Source: a virus
Strand: one strand, 5' to 3'
IMG/VR virus record: IMGVR_UViG_3300021197_000982
Span: 1-20,919 of that record
Length of the DNA: 20,919 nucleotides
The notes under the pieces are model-generated. The model did not search any database. It saw only the letters and a list, made by a program, of their open reading frames with translations, and had not been told where the DNA came from. Positions 15,181 through 20,919 of this stretch are shown in pieces; position 1 is the stretch's first letter; every line of letters begins with the position of its first letter. The position numbers and the translations under genes were made by a program.

Positions 15181-15588
15181 CTATTGTTGTATAGTTGCTA
15201 GGAATTCATTCCCTATTGTATTGTCGTCATAGTCTTCAGTAGCCATAACATTACCACGCCAGTTTTCTCGCCTTACGGTGCCGAATTGTTTCATACTTTC
15301 CTGTAGTTTAGTTTTGATTTGTTCTTCTCTTTGTAGTCTTTGAAAATGATTTTCAATTTGTCTGTCTAGTAATCTTATCTCAATCTTATCGTTTAGTGAT
15401 AGGTCAAACAATGCTTTCATAACCATTATTGCCCCTACTGTAATAAGACCAAATAAGACAGAATGTGCTAATGCGCCGTAAGGAAATCCTAAACCGTATG
15501 CTGAATAAAAATATACATTCGCTCCGCTAACTGTTCCGACAAATAAAATTGTCATAACTAACCTTGTGTCTTGACTTAGTGCCGCCAT
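15181..15588 (-). CDS. Two-span membrane protein with cytoplasmic coiled coil
   Basis: A 135-residue protein with ATG at 15588 behind TGAGGTTTTATT, which includes the stop of the preceding gene. Hydrophobic segments at residues 9-29 and 40-62 are followed by a charged helix (66-103, 'IEIRLLDRQIENHFQRLQRE') and an acidic end. Lysis proteins of tailed viruses (holins) can have two spans and a charged tail, but holins are usually shorter and found with lysis enzymes, and I see no endolysin here. Given the next two genes (one-span protein and membrane GTPase), a small membrane complex is as likely. The function stays open. Confidence 0.72.
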   Translation of the reverse strand: MAALSQDTRLVMTILFVGTVSGANVYFYSAYGLGFPYGALAHSVLFGLITVGAIMVMKALFDLSLNDKIEIRLLDRQIENHFQRLQREEQIKTKLQESMKQFGTVRRENWRGNVMATEDYDDNTIGNEFLATIQQ

Positions 15589-15597
15589 AATAAAACC

Positions 15598-15903
15598 TCA
15601 GTTGAACTCTACGGAAACATTTGCCGTAGAACTTCCTGCTTCTGTTACTTCCAAGAATATTCCGCTTCTGCATAGAACTCCATGCATGTCATATTCTAAA
15701 TTGTAATGTCCTGTAACTGTGTGAAATATTCTAGCGATTTCTGTTCCTGTATTATCGGTTCCGTTAAAAACTTTAATCGTAACTGCTGAATTGCTAGCAA
15801 TTGTTATTGCCGCATGTATGCTAATTAACTTAGCATTCTCATTACTTACAATTGCGCTTGCGCCCAATACTCCACTACTTCTACAACCGCCTATGCCCGT
15901 CAT
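15598..15903 (-). CDS. Small beta-rich structural protein (decoration or fibre-tip candidate)
   Basis: A 101-residue protein starting at an ATG behind AGGTGATAGT. Almost the whole length is short beta strands ('LISIHAAITIA', 'AVTIKVFNG', 'EIARIFHTVTG', 'YNLEYDMHGVL', 'GIFLEVTEAG', 'ANVSVEFN'), which suggests a small jelly roll. Two cysteines at residues 7 and 57 could be coincidental. Proteins of this look occur beside capsid genes in marine viruses. It follows a short intergenic hairpin region, the only gap over 40 bases in this part, so it may start a sub-operon. Role inferred from composition and place. Confidence 0.65.
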   Translation of the reverse strand: MTGIGGCRSSGVLGASAIVSNENAKLISIHAAITIASNSAVTIKVFNGTDNTGTEIARIFHTVTGHYNLEYDMHGVLCRSGIFLEVTEAGSSTANVSVEFN

Positions 15904-15955
15904 ACTATCACCTGTTCAATCTATGGAGAAAGACTCCACCTATTTAATGTAGCGA
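15904..15955 (-). promoter_or_regulatory. Intergenic gap with hairpin and possible TATA-like box
   Basis: In the minus-strand sense this gap holds a TTAAATA stretch near 15946-15940 and TGGAG-TCTTT-CTCCA (15938-15924), a perfect five-pair hairpin, ahead of the AGGTGAT site of the next gene. A weak internal promoter or an mRNA processing point are possible. No U-tract follows, so it is not a typical terminator. Confidence 0.3.
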
Positions 15956-16312
15956 TTACTCTTTCTTTGATTTTGAAGGAGTTTTTGCCTTTGGTTTAGG
16001 TTTTGGTTTAGGTTTTGGAGTTGGTTTCTTACGAATAACTTCTTTTTTAGGAAGTAGTTCGTCTGCTAATTCTTTAACAGTTGAAATATCCTTTCCTGTT
16101 TCCTTACAACCCATTAGGACTAGTTTTTCATTAAGTGCTAACAACTCTTCACGGTCTTCTTCACCAAAACTAAAGAAATAATTAGGGTCAGAAAGACGAA
16201 GGACAGCCCATTTTACCGAGACTGTCGCTTCTTCTTTCCGTGTTATTTCTTGTTTTGGTGTAATGTTAAGTCTACCGATTTTAGAATCATCAGTTAATCT
16301 AACTGTTACCAA
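15956..16312 (-). CDS. Small protein with Lys/Pro-repeat tail
   Basis: A 118-residue protein. It starts at TTG (16312) behind TGAGGTGGCTTGA, which also contains the upstream stop. Residues 1-88 look like a small mixed alpha/beta domain ('VRLTDDSKIGRLNITPKQEI', 'VSVKWAVLRLSDPNYFF', helix 'EEDREELLALNEKLVLMG'). From about residue 89 it becomes basic and repetitive: 'KKEVIRKKPTPKPKPKPKPK', then 'AKTPSKSKKE'. The tail could contact packaged DNA or a capsid surface. Sequences such as this sit among decoration-type genes, but I know no family for it. Confidence 0.7.
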   Translation of the reverse strand: MVTVRLTDDSKIGRLNITPKQEITRKEEATVSVKWAVLRLSDPNYFFSFGEEDREELLALNEKLVLMGCKETGKDISTVKELADELLPKKEVIRKKPTPKPKPKPKPKAKTPSKSKKE

Positions 16313-16322
16313 TCAAGCCACC

Positions 16323-16667
16323 TCAAAGGTTTCCGTATACTCTTACTCTTACTGAGCCAAAGTCAACAGAACCGCCTTCTTCGTTTGCGCCGCTTGTTCC
16401 GATTACTACATTAAGTTTGAATGAGGTAGTTCCTGCATACAAACCTGTTGCCGATACTTCGGGAACAACCAATCCAACTACTGAATCTTGTCCTGTTACG
16501 ATAACTTGAGTAACTGTTGATAGACCAAGGGCTGAAGCCAATACTTCTAAACCACCGGAAGCATAAGTTCCCATGTCTATTAGCGCATCAACTACATATT
16601 CGTTACCGCTAACTTTAGGTCTTTTAATACCGTTGTGGTCTTCTAATAATGTTACTGTTAGTGCCAT
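16323..16667 (-). CDS. Small beta-rich protein, capsid decoration candidate
   Basis: A 114-residue protein with ATG at 16667 behind AAGGTGATTAATA. It has strands throughout ('ALTVTLLEDHNG', 'TQVIVTGQDSVVGLVV', 'TSFKLNVVIGTSG', 'GSVDFGSVRVRVYGNL') and few charged residues, and it contains 'LEVLASALGLSTV', a short helix. Size, fold type and place two genes after the major capsid gene fit a decoration protein or head-stabilising protein. There is no direct family match by eye. Confidence 0.65.
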   Translation of the reverse strand: MALTVTLLEDHNGIKRPKVSGNEYVVDALIDMGTYASGGLEVLASALGLSTVTQVIVTGQDSVVGLVVPEVSATGLYAGTTSFKLNVVIGTSGANEEGGSVDFGSVRVRVYGNL

Positions 16668-16678
16668 TATTAATCACC

Positions 16679-16972
16679 TTATTGTCCAATTGCCAAAAAG
16701 AAAAGAACATCGCCGCTTGTGCAAATAACATTTACCTTTCCGTCATCAGTAGTTGCCGCCGCAGCACCATCACTTTCTTTTGGTAATGTTTCTTTAATTA
16801 CTGCCGCCGCCGCTTCTACTGCCGAGCCGGAATGTGTTAATAAGCAAGCATCTATTCTTGTTAGTCCAGTAACTATATCGTCATCCGCACTATCAGTAGT
16901 TGTCTTACCAAATACCATTCTTCTGTTTCCTTCTAAATTCATTTCTAATAATATATCTGTTGTCCATGCCAT
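16679..16972 (-). CDS. Small capsid-associated protein, decoration candidate
   Basis: A 97-residue protein directly after the major capsid gene. The ATG at 16972 follows TGAGGTGAAGAAAT, whose first TGA is the capsid gene's stop. The sequence 'RMVFGKTTTDSADDDIVTGL', then 'TRIDACLLTH...VNVICTSGDVLFFLAIGQ', is typical of short Ala/Thr/Gly-rich proteins found beside capsid genes in uncultured marine viruses. I recall the closing 'I.CTSGD....AIG' pattern in such proteins but cannot name a family. It is probably an abundant virion protein. An Ala-rich tract ('AVEAAAAVI') sits mid-protein. Confidence 0.66.
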   Translation of the reverse strand: MAWTTDILLEMNLEGNRRMVFGKTTTDSADDDIVTGLTRIDACLLTHSGSAVEAAAAVIKETLPKESDGAAAATTDDGKVNVICTSGDVLFFLAIGQ

Positions 16973-16983
16973 ATTTCTTCACC

Positions 16984-18321
16984 TCATTGTATGTTTGTTA
17001 TCTTTCCTTGACCTCGGAAGAAGGAACATCCTACTTCACCAATTGTTCGATACAAAGCCCTGTTTCCTAGAGTTCCTACACCAAATGGATTACCATTGGC
17101 GATTCCGTCTTCAAAGTATTGTGTAGGTTTCATTACTGAAAGCCACAAATGGTCTGTATCAAGGAATAATAGGTCACTTAGTTTTGTTGAAGCACCGCCA
17201 GTTTGACACATATCCTTAACTGGGATAAGTGGTATGTCGTAGTAAGTAGCAACTCTAAAGCCCATTTCTTGACCTTTGGTTCCTCTAACACCGTTTACTG
17301 TTGGTACGATTTCTTTTCTGTCCATAAATCTCTCTTGGCTTTGTAACAAATCAGCAAGTGCTTGAATTGTATCATATCCAGTTAGAATAACCTTTGGAGA
17401 ACCACCGGCTAATTTTAGGTTTCTAATCATATCATTAAGTCTAGTTAGAGTTAGTGAACGAACATCGCCGGAAGCGTAGCCAGTTCCACAATCTACTTCT
17501 GCATCAAGGAAAGATGCCGCAGTAAATCTCTCACTACCGTAAATCTTTCCTAGTGCGTTAGAAGCGGTAGTTGTATCAGTTGCGATAGCAGTTCCGTCAA
17601 TCTTTAGCAATTCATCTCTTGAGGTAATTACTTTCAATAGAGAAGTATAGTTGTTACCGATATTTGGCATAGCGGCTGATTCACCATAATGCTCTAGTGG
17701 CATAACCAACATTTTGTTTTGTACTTCAGCATGGTGCTTACCCATATCTTCACGCATTTGCGCTCTAATATCGCCAATACCATCATCAATTTGTGCCATT
17801 TCCATAGCAAGTTCACTGAAATCAAATTGGTGTGCAACTACTTTAGGACTCATGTTTAGTTGAGCGTAAGTTGGTGCAATTGGGCCAAGTCCATCTTGTG
17901 CTGTTGATAGTGCCGCATTCTCCGGTACACCACCAATCATATCTGCTCTTGGACTATCCGAACCTAGTTCTGCTAAGTTTTCTGTTCCGGTTGCGTCAAC
18001 AGTAAACAAGTTACCGCTTCCACCGGCAGGTCTTGACTTTAGAACTCTCCATCCGCTAGAACTGTAAGGTCTTTTTGAAATCATTGAAAGAGCATTAACT
18101 TCTCTATTCAACATTGACCATACTTTTTGTCCGTAAACAATATTGTATAGTGCTGATACATCACTGACAGCACTACCGGAAAATGCCGGAGAACCATCGT
18201 GTCCTGTGTGTATTCCACCAATAGCACCGGCTTGCTTCAAAAGAGCGTTACCGGCAGGTAGATTGTTTATTCCATATGTGCTTGCTTCTAAGTCTGCGAT
18301 TGTATTAATATATCCTGTCAT
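16984..18321 (-). CDS. Major capsid protein, HK97 fold
   Basis: A 445-residue protein that would form the capsid shell. The ATG at 18321 follows AGGAGGAATTTAAG, one of the strongest ribosome binding sites in the window, as expected for an abundant protein. The pattern fits HK97-type capsid proteins: an E-loop/P-domain-like middle ('VVAHQFDFSELAMEMAQIDD', 'IRAQMREDMGKHHAEVQNKM'), an A-domain helix-strand part ('LTRLNDMIRNLKLAGGSPKV', then 'ILTGYDTIQALADLLQSQER'), and a closing 'YYDIPLIPVKDM...LLFLDTDHLWLSVMKPTQYFED', common near the C-terminus of these proteins. It comes straight after the protease-scaffold. Only one copy is seen. Confidence is high from pattern and position together. Confidence 0.88.
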   Translation of the reverse strand: MTGYINTIADLEASTYGINNLPAGNALLKQAGAIGGIHTGHDGSPAFSGSAVSDVSALYNIVYGQKVWSMLNREVNALSMISKRPYSSSGWRVLKSRPAGGSGNLFTVDATGTENLAELGSDSPRADMIGGVPENAALSTAQDGLGPIAPTYAQLNMSPKVVAHQFDFSELAMEMAQIDDGIGDIRAQMREDMGKHHAEVQNKMLVMPLEHYGESAAMPNIGNNYTSLLKVITSRDELLKIDGTAIATDTTTASNALGKIYGSERFTAASFLDAEVDCGTGYASGDVRSLTLTRLNDMIRNLKLAGGSPKVILTGYDTIQALADLLQSQERFMDRKEIVPTVNGVRGTKGQEMGFRVATYYDIPLIPVKDMCQTGGASTKLSDLLFLDTDHLWLSVMKPTQYFEDGIANGNPFGVGTLGNRALYRTIGEVGCSFFRGQGKITNIQ

Positions 18322-18322
18322 C

Positions 18323-19018
18323 TTAAATTCCTCCTACCATCTTGTGAATGTCCGACCAATCCATGTTAGCCATTTCATCCATACTTGGGAGTATTGCTTG
18401 TACTTCTTCTTGAGCCTTTAGAATAGTTTCCTTTTCTGCGGTCAATGATTTCCTTAGTTGTGTAAATTCATCTTTAAGAGAAGCAATCTCGCTAGCAGCA
18501 TCATAGTTTGCCTTTGCGATTGTGTTTTCTCTTGATGTAACTTCAGTAGCGAATCTTGCTTCAAATGATTTCTTTAGGTTATCATAAGCAAGAGTTTCTA
18601 ACTGCTCTTGTCGGAAAGCCTCGTAAGCCTTCTCGATGTTTCCAACTGACAAATCTAGTGTGTCAAATTCACCGTTACCAAAAGACTTTACGACTGGCAT
18701 ATCGGATGAAGTTGGTTTACCATTGTTAATTACAATACGGTCAGCAGGTTCTCCAATTTGATTTCCTGCACCATCAAGAGTTCTTAGATATGCTTTGTTT
18801 GAATCATCTTGATATTCTTCGGCTTCTTTGTCGCCTTCTTCATCAGCCTCTTCCATGTCTTCATCAGCCATTTCGTAGTCTCCTCTTTCCAAGTCTTCAT
18901 CGTCTTTCATTTCATGCATTCCTTTTTCATCCTGCAACTCTTCTTCTTTACGAAGCGTATTTACTTCTTCTAGCAAAGTATCTAACTCCGCTAATGCTTT
19001 TTCTAGTTTTTCACTCAT
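18323..19018 (-). CDS. Scaffold protein from an in-frame internal start
   Basis: An ATG at 19018 in the same frame as the protease is preceded by AAAGGAG with eight bases between. It would yield 231 residues ('MSEKLEKALAELDTLLEEVN', then an acidic region and C-terminal helices), that is, the scaffold without protease. Lambda makes its scaffold Nu3 from an internal start in the C gene, so the design has precedent. The context is excellent but use is not proven. Confidence 0.72.
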   Translation of the reverse strand: MSEKLEKALAELDTLLEEVNTLRKEEELQDEKGMHEMKDDEDLERGDYEMADEDMEEADEEGDKEAEEYQDDSNKAYLRTLDGAGNQIGEPADRIVINNGKPTSSDMPVVKSFGNGEFDTLDLSVGNIEKAYEAFRQEQLETLAYDNLKKSFEARFATEVTSRENTIAKANYDAASEIASLKDEFTQLRKSLTAEKETILKAQEEVQAILPSMDEMANMDWSDIHKMVGGI

Positions 19019-19561
19019 GTTTATGTCTCCTTTATCTTGTTTCAAAATATCGAACCTCGCTTCGGGATTAATTCCTTTTTCGCATATAGTAATTTCATGC
19101 AACTCTAACTTGCTGATTTCATTATAATCACCTAAGTTTTCGTGGCTTTTCTTTACTTTTTGGAGGGCTTGGCCTCCTATGCTAAAAGACCTTAATGACC
19201 CTTTGCGAATGTTTCTGCCAACTTCTTTGGCTTTTTCTATATCGTCTCGTAGTTTAATTACTACAAAGAAACCTACATCATCTACTTCGGACTTCCATAG
19301 TCTCCCGCTAGTATCTCTATAAGAATCTACAACTTCTCCAACTTGAACATTGGAATGGTTTGTCATAACATTTCTAAATTTAGAGTCTCCCATAAATTTA
19401 GTAACTGCTTCATTAAGTGCCTTTAGTGTGATTAAGTCGTTTTGCTTATCCACTATCTCTATGCTAGCATATCCGCCAATCATTAAATCATCAGTTCTAG
19501 CCTTGAGGATGGAGAACCCATCATTTCTCGTTGCTAATACTGCCGATGACATTTCGCTCAA
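18323..19561 (-). CDS. Prohead protease (XkdF-like serine protease) fused to scaffold
   Basis: I place the start at a TTG (19561), eleven bases after AAAAGGAG, giving 412 residues; GTG at 19594 has no binding site and ATG at 19552 lies far from one. Residues 20-170 form the protease: 'MIGGYASIEIVDKQND', a His in 'VMTNHSNVQVGEVVDSY' (H69), and a Ser in 'GSLRSFSIGGQAL' (S127), the His/Ser pair of XkdF/HK97-type proteases, with 'LELHEITICEKGINPEA' after it. Residues 180-330 are very acidic and coiled-coil, and 330-412 are helical, as in a scaffold. The protease clears the scaffold before packaging. An internal start allows separate scaffold. The gene ends one base before the capsid gene. Confidence 0.85.
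   Translation of the reverse strand: MSEMSSAVLATRNDGFSILKARTDDLMIGGYASIEIVDKQNDLITLKALNEAVTKFMGDSKFRNVMTNHSNVQVGEVVDSYRDTSGRLWKSEVDDVGFFVVIKLRDDIEKAKEVGRNIRKGSLRSFSIGGQALQKVKKSHENLGDYNEISKLELHEITICEKGINPEARFDILKQDKGDINMSEKLEKALAELDTLLEEVNTLRKEEELQDEKGMHEMKDDEDLERGDYEMADEDMEEADEEGDKEAEEYQDDSNKAYLRTLDGAGNQIGEPADRIVINNGKPTSSDMPVVKSFGNGEFDTLDLSVGNIEKAYEAFRQEQLETLAYDNLKKSFEARFATEVTSRENTIAKANYDAASEIASLKDEFTQLRKSLTAEKETILKAQEEVQAILPSMDEMANMDWSDIHKMVGGI
19019..19033 (-). promoter_or_regulatory. Internal ribosome binding site for scaffold
   Basis: AAAGGAG (19033-19027) stands eight bases before an in-frame ATG inside the protease gene. It is among the best matches in the window and lies exactly at the protease-scaffold border. 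Confidence 0.65.
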
Positions 19562-19611
19562 AAGGAAAAAATCTCCTTTTGATATATAATACACACGGTT
19601 ATTTTAAACGA
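19562..19611 (-). promoter_or_regulatory. Gap with possible archaeal promoter and ribosome binding site for the protease gene
   Basis: This 50-base gap, larger than most others, holds TTTAAAATAA (19608-19599) and TATTATATAT (19591-19582), both TATA-like, then AAAAGGAGAT (19580-19571). AAAAGG also can pair with CCTTTT just downstream. A promoter in front of the head genes is plausible, and the second box is placed so that a transcript would start near the start codon. AT-rich sequence gives such boxes by chance, so this is weak. Confidence 0.35.
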
Positions 19612-20919
19612 TTAGCCTTCATTTGGAGGTAATTCAAGACTACTGTATTTATCTTCATAAATATTCCATAGTCCTCTATCACTATCAGTATCAGCAGGTT
19701 TTTGTTCATAGCCTGTCCATGCTAGCCACATTCTTTTTCCTTTAACTTCAAGCATTCTAACATGAAGTTTAGTTTCAAACTTATTACCATCTAAGAAATA
19801 CTCATGGTAGCCTTCCTTTTGAACACCTAATTTAACATCTCCACTATCAATGACTTTACGCTTAGATATATTCTTAGCAACAATAGCAGGGAACTTACCT
19901 GCTTTACCAAACAATTCAAAAATATCATCTTTGCTGTCTAATCTTACCATCCAGTTAATGCTTTCATCACCTAACTTCATAACAATATTTAGATTATCAT
20001 CATCTCTAAGATATATCTTAAACTCACCACTTCTATATTTTTCGGGAGTTTCGTATTCTTTCTTAATAGTGTCCATTAATATCTTATCATGTTCAGCAAA
20101 CAATTTTTTTGTTTTGGCATCAAAAGATATTCCATCCCTGTTTTCAAACCAGTCTTTAACTCGGCTTTCTTTACTATCCAAAATAGTTTGATAGTCGTTT
20201 TTATGATTTGCAGTTAAGAAATTGTGAATTTTTTTAGCGGTTTGTGCGCCCTTTTCCTTTAAGAAATTAAATATAGCAACAGTAAGTTTAGATTGTTTTG
20301 TTTTCATTATTTCTTCTGCTTGTTCTTTCCACAGGTCTAAATCCATCAATGCATTCTTAGCCATTAGATTGTCTTCTTCAAATCCATAGATAGTAAAGCC
20401 ATCCATATCTCCTTTGATTATAATACTGGCTTCGCCGTGAATATGGTCAGAAACTACAATACCTTTCTCTACTTCTTCTACATTATATTTCAAAGACTTA
20501 TCCGTATCATTAATTAGCATTTGTAGTGTAACTAACTTATCCGGTGTCTTACTTTCAGCAATTTCATTTATCTTTGCTGAATAAACAACTGGTTTACCCT
20601 TAACTTCTTTTACCTTATCAATAGAAACTCTAACAACTTCTCCGACATCTGCTGAAACTTTAGTATTAGTAGCACTACCTACATTAAGATAGTTTACGCC
20701 TTCTATTTTTTCACCATCTTCTTCAACTGGCCCCGCCCCTAACTTATAAGAAAAGTTAGAACCACTCTTTTTCTTATCAAGTACAATTAAATCTAACTCA
20801 ACAAAAGGCTTCCATCTAATCCACTTAGGATTTTTCTTTGTTCCTAAGTAGTAAGTTGATGTAGAGTCTTTAATCATAGCACCTTCAGCAGTAGGCATTT
20901 CCATAATCTTCTTAGCATA
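19612..20919 (-). CDS. ATP-dependent DNA ligase C-terminal part fused to wHTH-like and LigD-PE-like segments (N-terminus beyond window)
   Basis: The frame is open to the window edge ('YAKKI' before the first visible ATG at 20904), so the start lies outside. Counting from that ATG, residues 7-12 are EGAMIK, matching ligase motif IV (EG.M.K), and 28-32 are WIRWK, matching motif V; 'GTKKNPKW' lies between. Residues 35-125 fit an OB-fold ('YLNVGSA...DVGEVVRVSIDKVK...SKTPDK'). About 195-270 looks like a winged helix ('LTVAIFNFLKEKGAQTAKKI'). About 290-400 resembles the LigD 3'-phosphoesterase fold ('FKIYLRDDDNLNIVMKLGDE' in place of the family's 'F.vqkH.a..lHyDlRle.d'), ending 'KRMWLAWTG'. The family's catalytic His residues appear replaced, so this part may be inactive. 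The adenylating Lys domain is not visible. Nick sealing on viral DNA is the likely role. Confidence 0.75.
   Translation of the reverse strand, partial: YAKKIMEMPTAEGAMIKDSTSTYYLGTKKNPKWIRWKPFVELDLIVLDKKKSGSNFSYKLGAGPVEEDGEKIEGVNYLNVGSATNTKVSADVGEVVRVSIDKVKEVKGKPVVYSAKINEIAESKTPDKLVTLQMLINDTDKSLKYNVEEVEKGIVVSDHIHGEASIIIKGDMDGFTIYGFEEDNLMAKNALMDLDLWKEQAEEIMKTKQSKLTVAIFNFLKEKGAQTAKKIHNFLTANHKNDYQTILDSKESRVKDWFENRDGISFDAKTKKLFAEHDKILMDTIKKEYETPEKYRSGEFKIYLRDDDNLNIVMKLGDESINWMVRLDSKDDIFELFGKAGKFPAIVAKNISKRKVIDSGDVKLGVQKEGYHEYFLDGNKFETKLHVRMLEVKGKRMWLAWTGYEQKPADTDSDRGLWNIYEDKYSSLELPPNEG

Noticed and set aside
15181-15588. Holin
   Set aside because: Two membrane spans and a charged tail are suggestive, but no endolysin is nearby and the genes next to it point as well to a membrane complex with the GTPase.
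15924-15938. Rho-independent-type terminator
   Set aside because: The hairpin is only five pairs and no T-tract follows on the minus strand; a start signal for the next gene comes instead.
1-20919. CRISPR array, tRNA, rRNA, insertion sequence or attachment site
   Set aside because: I saw no regularly spaced repeats, no cloverleaf-type sequence, no transposase and no long direct or inverted repeats; genes fill nearly all of the window.

Overview
The window is a compact structural (virion) gene block of a tailed double-stranded DNA virus (Caudoviricetes-type), either free or integrated. It is AT-rich. Every gene I can support lies on the minus strand, so transcription runs from position 20919 towards 1. 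Both edge genes are cut: the DNA-ligase-like gene at the right and a very large tail protein at the left. An archaeal, probably marine planktonic, host is my best reading. Start sites use an internal GGTGA(T)-type Shine-Dalgarno core far more than plain AAGGAGG. A membrane-anchored Arf/SR-beta-like GTPase is encoded among the virion genes, and the ligase is of the ATP-dependent type. Magrovirus-like viruses of Marine Group II archaea or marine thaumarchaeal viruses are reasonable comparisons. The host call is an inference; nothing in the window proves it.

Layout in transcription order. (1) 20919-19612: C-terminal part of an ATP-dependent DNA ligase fused to a winged-helix-like segment and a degenerate LigD-PE-like domain. 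(2) 19561-16984: head genes, namely an XkdF-like prohead protease fused to an acidic coiled-coil scaffold with its own internal start, then an HK97-fold major capsid protein. (3) 16972-15598: three small beta-rich proteins (decoration-protein candidates) and one Lys/Pro-tailed protein. (4) 15588-12974: an unusual set of two small membrane proteins, the GTPase, a Cys/His zinc-site protein and a Gln/Gly-rich protein. (5) 12963-9243: a large charged protein of unknown role, a head-tail connector, a small helical protein and a tail-terminator-like protein. (6) 9211-4835: tail tube protein, a 45-residue Lys/Ala protein missed by normal length cut-offs, the tail assembly chaperone with a textbook -1 frameshift site, and the tape measure protein. 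(7) 4830-1: distal tail proteins, including a LamG-like protein and a protein of more than 1000 residues carrying repeated beta modules.

The gene order is that of a siphovirus-like or myovirus-like morphogenesis operon: protease-scaffold, capsid, connector, terminator, tube, chaperone, tape measure, baseplate/fibre. I see no sheath-like gene, so a siphovirus is more likely. Genes are packed with gaps of a few bases or 1-4 base overlaps. At many junctions the stop codon of one gene is part of, or abuts, the Shine-Dalgarno sequence of the next, which suggests translational coupling along the operon.

The main points for a second look are the GTPase/membrane module inside a virion operon, the A-AAA-AAG programmed frameshift with a Shine-Dalgarno-like element upstream, the internal scaffold start, the ligase-wHTH-PE fusion beside the capsid genes, and one beta module that seems to recur in the tube, LamG and large tail proteins. 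Portal and terminase genes are not in the window and presumably lie beyond position 20919.
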